From contig NZ_LBIC01000010.1 of assembly GCF_001005725.1 (NCBI RefSeq), forward strand, positions 124,001-188,000: a DNA stretch of 64,000 bases. Reading direction: 5' to 3'. Positions 25,926-34,729 of this stretch are shown in pieces (the first letter of the stretch is position 1; each line of letters opens with the position of its first letter). A program made the translations under genes and the position numbers. This DNA is from Sphingobium chungbukense (GTDB taxonomy: Bacteria; Pseudomonadota; Alphaproteobacteria; Sphingomonadales; Sphingomonadaceae). A model generated the notes under the pieces. That model was not told where the DNA came from, searched no databases, and saw nothing but the letters and a program-made list of their open reading frames with translations.

Positions 25926-26451
25926 GACCTATTTTGCCGGCGCCCAGTTCATCAATTTCCTTCTCGGCCCGGCGACGGTCGCGCTGGCCGCACCACTGGC
26001 CCGCAACATCCGCCATGTCAGGGCCACCCTGCCAGGCGTCTCCCTCGCGCTGATCGCGGGATCGATCGCCTCGATTGTTGGTGGAGTCGCCCTTGTCTGG
26101 CTGCTTGGCGGCACCCGCACGGTCGCGTTGTCCATGGCGCCCAAGGGTGTCACCACGCCGATCGCCATGGCCGTGTCCGGACAGATCGGAGGCATCCCCG
26201 CCCTGACGGCAGCCTTTGCGATCATCGGCGGCATCGTTGCAGCCATCATCGGACGGCGATTGTTGATGCACCTGCGGATCAATGACGATCGCGCTCATGG
26301 GTTCGCCGCCGGTGTCGCCGGGAGTGGCGTGGCTGCGGCTCAGGTCGCGTCATTGGGGAGCCTCCCAGCCGCGTTCGCAGCGCTTGGAATCGCGTTGAAC
26401 GGCGTGCTGACCGCGTTGCTCGCGCCGCTCGTCATCCATTTTTGGCACTAA
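25926..26451 (+). pseudogene. lrgB: lrgB, 3' part, after IS element
   Basis: The remaining LrgB coding region, resuming at ...QTYFAGAQFINFLLGPATVALA, the most conserved part of the family, and ending in helices through HFWH. Joined to the 5' part across one TATCA copy, it would give a normal-length LrgB. With the element in place, no complete LrgB can be made. Confidence 0.85.
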
Positions 26452-26560
26452 GATTATGTATTAAGGAAGCTGGAACCACCCTTCGCTAGGCAGTGCGAGC
26501 GGTCGGTATTCAATCCATCAGTGAAGCGCAAAACCCAACCGAGAACTCCTCTAGCCTCGC

Positions 26561-27487
26561 CTATTTGAAGAGCACCTCATGTAATATCGCAAGGCCAGCT
26601 TGGTGCCTCTGCAGTTGAGCCTCTCTAAATCTGCGGATGTTCATCAACTTAAATTGTGGGGCCGGTAATTCGCGGATCGCCGGCAGTGGGAAATCGCTCC
26701 ACTCCGGATCGCCCGCCTCGAAGCTTTCGAGGAAACGCCGATCCTTGTCGTCCAGCACAGCACCAACCGCGGCGACCAGACGATCGAGCGTGGCAACATG
26801 ATCTTCATAACTGAACGGCTCGAAGGGCATTCCCTCGAATTGCGCCTTGAAGGTCGCACCTTGGTCCTTGCGCTTCGGCTGGATAAGTTCAGCGACCGGA
26901 CGTCCATGACTTACCAAACCGGCGATGAAACCGTAGCGGACCTCGTCAACGAGTCCTTCGCCGTCCAGCAGCCGCTTCACGTCGAACAAGTCGCGCGGAT
27001 GCTGCCGATCGAGTGCGGCGCAGATCTTGCCGCCAAAAAGCTCGCCATGCGAAAGGCATCGTGCTTCGACGAATGCTTCAAATCTCTCCTGCACGCGGCC
27101 GGAGCATGGTAGATCGCGGAGAGGAAGGAGATGGCCGCGCAGTGTGGGGTTCACCTCGACCTTGATCTGGGTCTTGCCGCGCTGGCAGTTGAGCTTGACC
27201 TCCATGCCTTCTTGGCCCTGTCGCGTCTGGGTTACGCGGGTTGGAGGGAGGCGCCGTTCAATTTCCGCTTTGATCCGAGCAAGCGCCTCACTGATCGCGC
27301 CGAGGGATGTGGTGCGATCCTGGACAGGAAGATAAGTCAAGTCGATGTCGACCGACAGCCGCGGGAGATCCCATTCGAACAGGTTGATCGCCGTGCCGCC
27401 CTTCAGCGCAAAAACCGGCTCGATCATGACCAGCGGCAGCACATCCAACAAGAGACGAACCTGGTCCCGATATTGCTCAACCGCCAT
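26561..27487 (-). CDS. abiEii: AbiEii-type nucleotidyltransferase toxin
   Basis: A 308-residue nucleotidyltransferase of the AbiEii/AbiGii family, the toxin of the type IV AbiE system that gives phage resistance by abortive infection. The nucleotidyltransferase signature is LKGGTAINLF followed by the metal aspartates in SVDIDLTYLP (residues about 30-50). Start 27487 (MAVEQYRD) is chosen since it overlaps the antitoxin gene by 11 bases as usual for this pair; the open frame extends 15 codons further. Sequence is intact. It follows abiEi in the same direction. Confidence 0.85.
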   Translation of the reverse strand: MAVEQYRDQVRLLLDVLPLVMIEPVFALKGGTAINLFEWDLPRLSVDIDLTYLPVQDRTTSLGAISEALARIKAEIERRLPPTRVTQTRQGQEGMEVKLNCQRGKTQIKVEVNPTLRGHLLPLRDLPCSGRVQERFEAFVEARCLSHGELFGGKICAALDRQHPRDLFDVKRLLDGEGLVDEVRYGFIAGLVSHGRPVAELIQPKRKDQGATFKAQFEGMPFEPFSYEDHVATLDRLVAAVGAVLDDKDRRFLESFEAGDPEWSDFPLPAIRELPAPQFKLMNIRRFREAQLQRHQAGLAILHEVLFK

Positions 27488-28250
27488 TCGAAACGAGCTC
27501 CTTGGGCAGGAGAAGCCCATATTTCGGGACATAGCGCCCCATCCTCACCAAGCTACGGTCCCCCTTGCCAAGGTCTATTTTCTCCACGTTCAGATGCCGC
27601 ATGACGGGAAGGTTGACCCGCTCCGCAAGGTAGAGGAACAGCCGCCGGACCTTCACCGACGCGCAGGTTTCAAGCAGGGGTTGCATGAGCTTGGGCCGAA
27701 GCGATGTCATGCCTTCGACGATTTGGCCGGCCTCGACGAGATCGAATTCCTTGGGCGCAAGGTGGAGCAACTCCAATATGGCGCGCTCTGGCGTGGCAGT
27801 CGTCAACGGATAGCCTTCCGGGGATCGCTGCTCGGTGAGCCCGAACTCGTTCGGCAAGAGCTTGCTCTGCATATGCCGGACCTCATCCCCCCAGTGCGTC
27901 TGAAACCATGCCGGCAGAACCACGCGCAGCGGAGAAAAGAGATAGGCTTTGCTCTCTCCGAACCGCAGATAGTGGCTGTTGCCGGTCATCTCGAGCGCTG
28001 TTAGCGCACCCACATGGACTGGTAATTTGAGTTGCGACTGGACGCTGTAGAGCGCGCCCTGCCAAGTCACGGTTTCCATCGGGCGCTTGAATGCGCCACG
28101 GCCCAGGGAAACCAGCCAATGCGAGGCGGTGTAATTCTGCACGTCTTGCGCGGTGAAGCCGAGCGCTTTCAGATGCGGACTGGTCGCCACAGTATGCGGC
28201 TCCCACGCATCGAGCAACGACCTCAATTTATCGGTTCGAACTACCTTCAC
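27477..28250 (-). CDS. abiEi: AbiEi-type antitoxin / transcriptional repressor
   Basis: A 257-residue AbiEi-family protein, the antitoxin and autorepressor of the AbiE pair. The N-terminal winged-helix domain is KLRSLLDAWEPHTVATSPHLKALG, with the adjacent RGAFKRP, and the C-terminal antitoxin domain follows. No ATG is available near the start; GTG at 28250 gives the usual N-terminus, while TTG at 28304 is the alternative. The gene overlaps the toxin gene. The AT-rich region just upstream has an imperfect dyad, ATGATA with TATCAT, at about 28304-28332. Confidence 0.8.
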   Translation of the reverse strand: MKVVRTDKLRSLLDAWEPHTVATSPHLKALGFTAQDVQNYTASHWLVSLGRGAFKRPMETVTWQGALYSVQSQLKLPVHVGALTALEMTGNSHYLRFGESKAYLFSPLRVVLPAWFQTHWGDEVRHMQSKLLPNEFGLTEQRSPEGYPLTTATPERAILELLHLAPKEFDLVEAGQIVEGMTSLRPKLMQPLLETCASVKVRRLFLYLAERVNLPVMRHLNVEKIDLGKGDRSLVRMGRYVPKYGLLLPKELVSNGG

Positions 28251-28356
28251 AGTATATCTATGCCATAAATTCCAAGGTCGATCAATCCTCGAAAGTTCCA
28301 ACAATGATATACTATTGATATATCGGTATCATATAATTCAATGTTCGGGAACGCCC
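28251..28356. promoter_or_regulatory. AT-rich promoter region of AbiE operon
   Basis: Short and AT-rich compared with surroundings, it contains ATGATA (28304) and TATCAT (28327) as an inverted pair, a plausible binding region for the AbiEi autorepressor. No promoter hexamer is certain. Confidence 0.3.
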
Positions 28357-29532
28357 TTATCCCTCCGGCATGACCCTGCGCATGAACGCATCGAACAATG
28401 GAACGGTGAACGCGGTATCACCATGCGCGGGACTGTAGAGCATGCCTTTGGAAATCAGGCTGTTCCGCGTGGGCGCTACGCTCGAAACCTTCACGCCTAG
28501 CGCTTCGGCGACGTCTCCCGATCGGTGAGGTCCGGCACCAAGCGTCGCCATTGCACGCAAATAGCGCTTCTCCGCTGGCGTCAGGCGATCGAACCGCACA
28601 CGGAAAAAGCTGGCATCCAGTTCGGCAAGAGCACTGCGTGTTGCCACCGCGACATCGTTGCCCGTGATCGGTGAAGCGTCGGCAACATCCCAACTATGCT
28701 TCCCCCACTCCTGGAGAAAGTACGGATAGCCCTGGGTCTGTTCGAGGATCGCATCCAGCGCCGCATCATCGATGGCCTCCCCCTCACGCTCGACCGGAAG
28801 CCGAATGGCGTCGCGGGCTGCCATATCATCGAGCGGACCGACCGCTACGAACTCGAAAAGCCGCTCTGCGTATGACTTGGCCTGTCCCATCTGGCCGACA
28901 AGCTGTGGCAACCCCGCCGCGATCATCGTGACGGGAAGCTGCTTCTGGCTGGCCCGATGAAGGGCGCTGATCAAAGCCGCCAGTTGTTCTTCCGGGACAT
29001 ATTGCAGCTCGTCGACGACCAGGACGACCGCGGAGCCCTTCTCCTTGGCAGCTTCGCCGATCGCGACAATCAAATCGGCAAGATCTGCTTCGAGATCGCC
29101 GCTATCTGCGAGGCCGGGTTCGACATCGAAGTCCAGACCCACCTCGAGATCGTCATATTTCACCTTGAGCTTCGCGAAACCGGCCAGGGCGCGAAGTGCA
29201 CGCTTTACGCCTTCCGACGCTTGCTTCATGCGATCGAGCCTGAGCAACGTAGCGCGCAGCGCCGGTACGAGAATGCCGGGGAGCGACCGATTCTCCGGTG
29301 CCTCGATAGCGACGATGGCCATGCCCTCCCCTTCAGCGGCGTTCCTCATCGCCGTCAGCAGCACGGTCTTGCCGACGCCGCGAAGGCCATAGAGAACGCA
29401 GGGGCGCGCTGCCCGGCCCATCCGGATTCGGTCGAGAGCGACCGCATTGCGTTCGAGCAGCGCATCTCGGCCGGCCAGTTCAGGAGGGCGAGTGCCAGCG
29501 CCAGGAGCGAAAGGGTTGCGTCGGGCGTCCAT
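28357..29532 (-). CDS. AAA+ ATPase of the archaeal/ORC-like family
   Basis: A 391-residue P-loop ATPase. Walker A is GLRGVGKT at residues 49-56 and Walker B is LVVDELQ with Asp174-Glu175. The C-terminal part (LTPAEKRYLRAMATLGAGPHRSGDVAEAL) looks like a winged helix. This arrangement matches the ORC1/Cdc6-like or MoxR-distinct 'archaeal ATPase' family found on mobile elements and plasmids. It lies between AbiE and the tra region in the same direction as AbiE. Its task is not known; defence or element maintenance is possible. Confidence 0.75.
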   Translation of the reverse strand: MDARRNPFAPGAGTRPPELAGRDALLERNAVALDRIRMGRAARPCVLYGLRGVGKTVLLTAMRNAAEGEGMAIVAIEAPENRSLPGILVPALRATLLRLDRMKQASEGVKRALRALAGFAKLKVKYDDLEVGLDFDVEPGLADSGDLEADLADLIVAIGEAAKEKGSAVVLVVDELQYVPEEQLAALISALHRASQKQLPVTMIAAGLPQLVGQMGQAKSYAERLFEFVAVGPLDDMAARDAIRLPVEREGEAIDDAALDAILEQTQGYPYFLQEWGKHSWDVADASPITGNDVAVATRSALAELDASFFRVRFDRLTPAEKRYLRAMATLGAGPHRSGDVAEALGVKVSSVAPTRNSLISKGMLYSPAHGDTAFTVPLFDAFMRRVMPEG

Positions 29533-29666
29533 AGCGAGGTTATGTCAGTTTATCATTTTTCTGTAAACTTGCTAATATCGCTTGATACGACATCGCTCGT
29601 CCCTAGCCTGACCAGTCCTGCATGAAGGGCAACGCCGGGATTGGTATCCTCGCTTCGTAGCGATGG

Positions 29667-30104
29667 CTAGTTAGCAGAGCGCAATGGAACGGCCGGAGGG
29701 CAACCCACTGCGGCCCTTTTGTGAATCGCGTCCATCTCGGCTTTCCGACGAGCCGCCCTTTCGTTGACGAAACGATCGACCGCGGCCTGCCGCCGCCGAC
29801 CCTCGTCAGAACTGGCATCCGATCTCCCAAGCTCAGGCAAGCCGCTCCCCGCCTTGCTACTCTCAGCCTGATACCATCGGACGAATTCTTGCGTGAGTTC
29901 CGGCGAGAAAGCACCACCATGCGTTTCGGCATAATCGACCTCGGCTTCGATTGCGCGCGCTATACCTCGAAGCTGCTCGGCGGCCGCCTGGGCCCTTCTC
30001 GAGCATTCCTGCTCTGTCTGTTGCGGTTCTTTCGCCGACACATGCCCAGCGATGCCGGCGGTCGCCATGACCATGGCAGCACAAACCAGAACCCTCAATT
30101 TCAT
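29667..30104 (-). CDS. Secreted protein resembling the C-terminal part of TraG
   Basis: A 145-residue protein with a signal peptide (MKLRVLVCAAMVMATAGIAGHVSA), so periplasmic. Its body resembles the last part of the TraG encoded at 30443-33253: both contain YAETHG (Tyr58 here, about Tyr770 in TraG), followed by S-x2-L-[TS]-Q and a WY pair, then a PEL motif and a basic tail. In F, TraG is cleaved to release a periplasmic C-terminal fragment, TraG*, and this region governs entry exclusion through TraS. A free-standing secreted copy is an uncommon arrangement. Whether it regulates mating or exclusion is inference. Confidence 0.6.
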   Translation of the reverse strand: MKLRVLVCAAMVMATAGIAGHVSAKEPQQTEQECSRRAQAAAEQLRGIARAIEAEVDYAETHGGAFSPELTQEFVRWYQAESSKAGSGLPELGRSDASSDEGRRRQAAVDRFVNERAARRKAEMDAIHKRAAVGCPPAVPLRSAN

Positions 30105-30230
30105 CCCCGCTCTCCATCGCTCACCTTCTTAAAGGCACACTACCCGCGGCACAAATAGGGACCGACAAAGTGAAAGGCCGCTTGCGAACAAAACCGGAAC
30201 CGGATATCTAGATGCCAATCGGAGTTCGCA

Positions 30231-30440
30231 ATGCGGATCGTAAAATTCGACCTCGACACCTACAATCGAACGAAGGATTTGTCCGGCAGTCCTATCTACG
30301 CGATTGTTGAGGAGGATATCCCTGAAATCGAAATGATCACCGACGAACAGGGAAACCCGACCCGAGGCGGTCTGATCGGTTATGCTCTCGCCTATGCGCT
30401 TATGGCGAGCTTTGTCGGGGCAATATTCTATATCCTCTAG
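30231..30440 (+). CDS. Small membrane protein of unknown function
   Basis: A 69-residue protein with an N-terminal acidic, soluble half and a C-terminal helix (GGLIGYALAYALMASFVGAIFYIL). It stands on the plus strand, convergent with traG by 2 bases and divergent from the TraG-like secreted gene. I do not recognise a family. Its location next to traG would suit an entry-exclusion or mating-pair role, but there is no sequence evidence for this beyond size and membrane helix. Confidence 0.55.
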   Translation: MRIVKFDLDTYNRTKDLSGSPIYAIVEEDIPEIEMITDEQGNPTRGGLIGYALAYALMASFVGAIFYIL

Positions 30441-30442
30441 TC

Positions 30443-33253
30443 CTATTCACGAAGCTTAGGATCCTGGAAGAAGCCGCGATCATGATCGCGGTTCACTTCC
30501 TGTTCCAGATCGACAGAACCTTGGACTCGCTGGCCACGCATAATCTGCCCCGCCGTACGGTCGTTGCTCAACTCTGCCTTACCCGCCTCGATGATCGCAG
30601 CGGCGCCTACATCTCCACCGTCGGTGGGACCAGCGGGCAGGTGCCCGGGCCGATGCGGCCGGTAGGACGCCCTTACATCCGCAGCACTCGCGACACTCGG
30701 CTGGCCCACATCAACAAGGTCCGGATCGCGCAACCGGCCAGCAATCTCCGCGCGGATGCCGTCCTGCTTATCGTGCATCCAGCGCGTGATCATCTCCTGG
30801 CGCACGAGCCGCTGCTGATCGGAAAGATCGGTCGCCCAAAGCTCGGGTGCATCGAGCCCCGGATTCTCGACCTGCTGGCGGCGATACCATTGAGCAAGAT
30901 CCTGGCTCAGATTCTCACTGAGTTGCATGCCGTGCGTCTCGGCATAGCTGGCGTCGCGCGACAACTGCTGCGAGAGCTCTTCGAGGCGGCGCGCGGTTTC
31001 CGAATAGGACTTCGCGAGCGCCAGCGAATCCTCCGTGCTTGCCGATGAGGAGGACGTAGCCGATGCCCGGCTGAAGCCGCCGCTGCGCGAATAGGTCCCA
31101 TCGGACATCGACGCACCGGTGCCGTTCGCATGTTCATCCCGCACACCGCTCGACGACGTGTTGGCGCTGTCGCTGCCGCGGGTGTCGTCGGTCGTATGAC
31201 GCAGTGAATCTGTCTGGCTGCCCGACTTCGAAATGCTACCCCCAATGCTGGGCGGACGGCCAAGACCTCCTCCACGACCAGAATTCGCGCCCATCCCCTG
31301 ACGTCCGCCCGCCCCGGCCGCGATAGTCCCCGAAATTTGATCGGTGGTCTGCGCCTGGCGGTCGTGGCTTTGTCCAATGCGCTGGCCCTGTGATATCGTG
31401 TCGCGCTCTTCCAGGCCCTCCGAGCTACTGCCGGTCCTCCTGTCGAACTGCTCGACCGACGTGTTCGCCTGTCGGCCGCTGCTTGAATCCCAACCGGACG
31501 ACCGCTCCGTCGAAGTGCCGAAGGCACTGCGGTTGGCATGGGTCGCGGTCAGCACTTCGGCAGCAGCATTCTCATAGGCCTGCGCCTGGCGATGCGCTTC
31601 GCTCGCCATCTCGCGCCATTCCGCCACCGAGCCGGTGGTCATCGTCGGCGTAAAGCCTAGTCGGGAAATCGCACCCGACGTATCGAACACTTCCTGACCG
31701 TTGCCGAAGCCCGTCACGAGCGCGCCATTGTCCTGCCGCCAACCGAAACTCGATGCCCCGCCCATATAGCTGGGCGCAGTGGTCCACTGATCGGCCTGGC
31801 GCATGTTCGATGTCGAATTTGCCCAGCTTACGTTTCCATAGGAATAGTTTCCCGTGGTCTGCTCGAGCGCAGCCGCTTCCGCGGCGTTTTGCGCGGGCGC
31901 CAGCATCGACATAGACTGGCCAGCAATCGACATCGCGCCCCGCGCAAGGCCGGCGGCAAGAAACGGCACGCTCATCAGCATGAAGCCGGCGATCGTCGCC
32001 GTCTCGCTATTGACGGCACCTATCCCTGCATAGCTTCCGAGCGAAACCCCGCCCTCCGCCACGCTGGCGGCCGCCGACGTCGCGCGCGTCATGCAGATCA
32101 TGTGAAGGATCACATAAAGCGGACCCCATGCGGCGAGATAAAAGAAGCCGGTCGCATAGCCTTTGAGCGAGCTGATGCCGGTCTGAGGCATAAGAAACAG
32201 TGGGAAAATGATCGGAAACATCGCGAAGAAGACCACGGTCAGAACGATGTTCAGGATCGGCACCCAAGCCATCGCCTGCTGGGCGATCGAATTATAGGTG
32301 TTGCGCGCCTGGATGTCGGCGCGGGTCTGCGCGAACGTGTCGATCGCCGCGGCTCCGGTTCCGCCCGACATCGAGTTGCGCGCCTGCATGAAAGCATTGA
32401 TCGCCGTGTTCTGGCGCATCACTTCGGCGAAGCTGCCGCTTGAACCCGTAAACGCCGCGCTGACGATCGGCACGTCATGCTTGAGCTTATCTGCCGCAAG
32501 CGCGTTGCTGAGCTTGGGATAAGCCTCCTTGCCCCAAAGTGGGGTGTTGGCCTCGATCATCGGTCCCCATTGGGCATCGAGCGTCTGGTAGGCTTGCCGA
32601 CAGGTGACTATGAAGCTGTTGACCGTCCCGTCGCCTTGACGCTCGAGCCACTGTTGGGATCGCGCCTCCGAGCCAGGCCCGACCGCAGCCCAGAGATCGG
32701 TGGCCTTAGCCAGATCGGTGAGCGACTTCTGATAGAGCATCACGTCGCCGAACAGGCAGTTCTTGAAATGGTTTTCCAGGTTAGTGGAAAACTCGGCATC
32801 GCGAATGACGAAATTGCGGGTCGCGTCGAACAGCCGCGCGCCATAGATCATCCCGTTGCTCGAATAGTTGAGTTCGCTCGGCATGACGAAAACCGTCTCA
32901 GCCGTTCGCGTCAGCCAATCGCCAACCTGCGTCGTAAAGCTCGCAAGGACGCCCAGGCCGATCGGGACGTTATCGACCGTTGCCGGCGCGAGGCTTGGAT
33001 TGATCCGGTCCGTGACCTTTATGCTCACTGTCGGAACCATGAGGCAGAGGTAGACTGCGGTCGCCTGCAGGAACCAGTTCAGCCACACCTTGTAGTTGAG
33101 CGTGAAGGCCACCACGAGCAGCGAATAGATCAGACCCATCACCATGACGACGCGGATGAGCGAACGATAGCCCCCGCCCCCCGACCAGGCCGCCACCGCA
33201 TTGAAGATATTTACGAGATATTCCCCGCCTCCGACCGTGAAAACCTCAAGCAT
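30443..33253 (-). CDS. traG: Conjugative transfer protein TraG
   Basis: A 936-residue inner-membrane/periplasmic protein, near the length of F TraG (about 938). The N-terminal third has membrane segments (LIRVVMVMGLIYSLLVVAFTL and others up to residue 450) and is involved in pilus assembly. The C-terminal, low-complexity Ser/Gly-rich and periplasmic part governs mating-pair stabilisation and entry exclusion. Start at 33253 has GGGAGCAGG upstream. It is the last gene of the tra operon. The segment around residue 770 (YAETHG) is shared with the secreted protein at 29667-30104. Confidence 0.9.
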   Translation of the reverse strand: MLEVFTVGGGEYLVNIFNAVAAWSGGGGYRSLIRVVMVMGLIYSLLVVAFTLNYKVWLNWFLQATAVYLCLMVPTVSIKVTDRINPSLAPATVDNVPIGLGVLASFTTQVGDWLTRTAETVFVMPSELNYSSNGMIYGARLFDATRNFVIRDAEFSTNLENHFKNCLFGDVMLYQKSLTDLAKATDLWAAVGPGSEARSQQWLERQGDGTVNSFIVTCRQAYQTLDAQWGPMIEANTPLWGKEAYPKLSNALAADKLKHDVPIVSAAFTGSSGSFAEVMRQNTAINAFMQARNSMSGGTGAAAIDTFAQTRADIQARNTYNSIAQQAMAWVPILNIVLTVVFFAMFPIIFPLFLMPQTGISSLKGYATGFFYLAAWGPLYVILHMICMTRATSAAASVAEGGVSLGSYAGIGAVNSETATIAGFMLMSVPFLAAGLARGAMSIAGQSMSMLAPAQNAAEAAALEQTTGNYSYGNVSWANSTSNMRQADQWTTAPSYMGGASSFGWRQDNGALVTGFGNGQEVFDTSGAISRLGFTPTMTTGSVAEWREMASEAHRQAQAYENAAAEVLTATHANRSAFGTSTERSSGWDSSSGRQANTSVEQFDRRTGSSSEGLEERDTISQGQRIGQSHDRQAQTTDQISGTIAAGAGGRQGMGANSGRGGGLGRPPSIGGSISKSGSQTDSLRHTTDDTRGSDSANTSSSGVRDEHANGTGASMSDGTYSRSGGFSRASATSSSSASTEDSLALAKSYSETARRLEELSQQLSRDASYAETHGMQLSENLSQDLAQWYRRQQVENPGLDAPELWATDLSDQQRLVRQEMITRWMHDKQDGIRAEIAGRLRDPDLVDVGQPSVASAADVRASYRPHRPGHLPAGPTDGGDVGAAAIIEAGKAELSNDRTAGQIMRGQRVQGSVDLEQEVNRDHDRGFFQDPKLRE

Positions 33254-33271
33254 CGGCCTGCTCCCCCGCGC

Positions 33272-34729
33272 TTAATTGAGCCCCTGAGCATTGAGGCCGC
33301 GCGAAAAATTGAGCGCGGCAGCCATCCCCGGCGTCATCGAATTCTGGAGCGTCGATTCCAGCATGACGCTGCGGTTGATGATCTGCATCGTTACCTGCAG
33401 CTTGTTGGAGAGCTTCACGTCGCGTTGGGCAAACTTCTGCCGCGTGGCCGCGATCTGCTGCTTCCACTGCGCGGCTGTCGCCTGATCGAACGTCTGATAG
33501 TGCGTTTGCGCCTGTTCTACCCGGTCGAGCATGTTGTCGAGCATCGCCGCCAGCAGGTCGACCGCCACGATCTCGGAGAGTGTCTCGATCTCACCGTCCG
33601 TCAGCGCGTAATGTGCATAAGCCTGGACCGCGAGGATCTTGTAGAGCGGCACCGTCGCAAGGTTCAAAAGCTGCTTTTCGGCGGCATTGAGCGGCGTATC
33701 GGAACGGATCTTGTCGCTCATCGACCTGATCATCGCTGCGATCCGCGGCCGCAGCGCCGAGGATGCCGGCACGCTCAAGGTCTGCTCTCCGACATCGTAG
33801 CAATTCTCGTCATTGCATTTCAGGATTTTGACCGGCGGTGCGTCGGCGGTTCCGTCGAGCAACGCCGTCACCACCGCTTCCTCAGCGGGACCGAACATCG
33901 CGACCTTGCCGCCGACGCTTGGATCGCTGGAGGGCGTGGTCACGACCGTGCCCACCAGCGTCATGATATATTCCGAGAAGGACTGGTCGAATGCTCCGAA
34001 CTTGGCGGACTTCTTCAGCGCCTCCCAGGTGTAATTGTGCGGCTCACCGACGAGCTGGTCCTTCATGCTGGCATCGGTGTTCCCGGCAATCGTGCTGTCA
34101 CGCCGATTGCCATTGTTGCAGCCTTGCCGAGATGCCGCCCAGTCGGAAAAGATGCCCTGGCTGTTGCCGACCGCTTCGCAGATCGTGGAGCGCGTCGTCT
34201 CCATCTGCGGCCAAATCCCCCCGACGAGAGCCTGCGCGGTCTCACAGCTCGAGATGTTCATCTGGTTCAGGAGCTGCGCCTTCTGGCTGAACTCGTCCAT
34301 CACCTTCCCGATTTCGGGCGAAACGGAATCGATCGCGAGCTTGAACGCGAAACCCAGGGCATTGTTGGCCGTCGCCTTCAGCATCGCCACGATCTCGGAG
34401 GCGTTGATGAAGGAAAAACTGCCGGAGAACAGGTCTATGCCGCCGCAGCCAGCCCGAGCGCTGGGAAGCTGCAGATTGAACGGTGAAACGCTCTTCTGCG
34501 GGAAGCGCGTCCAGACATTGCCCAGCGAGTAATAGCCCGCAGACTGGCCCTGAAAGGCCGTCGGGCCGGTCACGTTGGCCGCCGATCCGGCGTCGTTGAA
34601 GAAGCCGTTCATCTCCGATGCGACATCCGCGCGCGCAACACCCACCACCGCGAAATGGGAGGCAGCCACCAGCGCCATGCCCGCGCCAAACTTACGGCGC
34701 AGCGCGCCCATCCTTCCAAGCCGTGCCAT
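33272..34729 (-). CDS. traH: Conjugative transfer protein TraH
   Basis: A 485-residue periplasmic protein involved in F-pilus assembly and associated with the outer membrane complex. It has a signal peptide (ALVAASHFAVVGVARA) and the family hallmark AGCGGIDLFSGSFSF near residue 93. It overlaps traF (TGATG at 34729) and lies 18 bases before traG. The length is slightly more than that of F TraH (about 458). Confidence 0.95.
   Translation of the reverse strand: MARLGRMGALRRKFGAGMALVAASHFAVVGVARADVASEMNGFFNDAGSAANVTGPTAFQGQSAGYYSLGNVWTRFPQKSVSPFNLQLPSARAGCGGIDLFSGSFSFINASEIVAMLKATANNALGFAFKLAIDSVSPEIGKVMDEFSQKAQLLNQMNISSCETAQALVGGIWPQMETTRSTICEAVGNSQGIFSDWAASRQGCNNGNRRDSTIAGNTDASMKDQLVGEPHNYTWEALKKSAKFGAFDQSFSEYIMTLVGTVVTTPSSDPSVGGKVAMFGPAEEAVVTALLDGTADAPPVKILKCNDENCYDVGEQTLSVPASSALRPRIAAMIRSMSDKIRSDTPLNAAEKQLLNLATVPLYKILAVQAYAHYALTDGEIETLSEIVAVDLLAAMLDNMLDRVEQAQTHYQTFDQATAAQWKQQIAATRQKFAQRDVKLSNKLQVTMQIINRSVMLESTLQNSMTPGMAAALNFSRGLNAQGLN

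Noticed and set aside
32477-34486. A 669-codon plus-strand open frame opposite traG and traH.
   Set aside because: It lies antisense to two well-supported genes and shows the Arg/His/Asp-rich composition of a shadow frame, with no recognisable domain.
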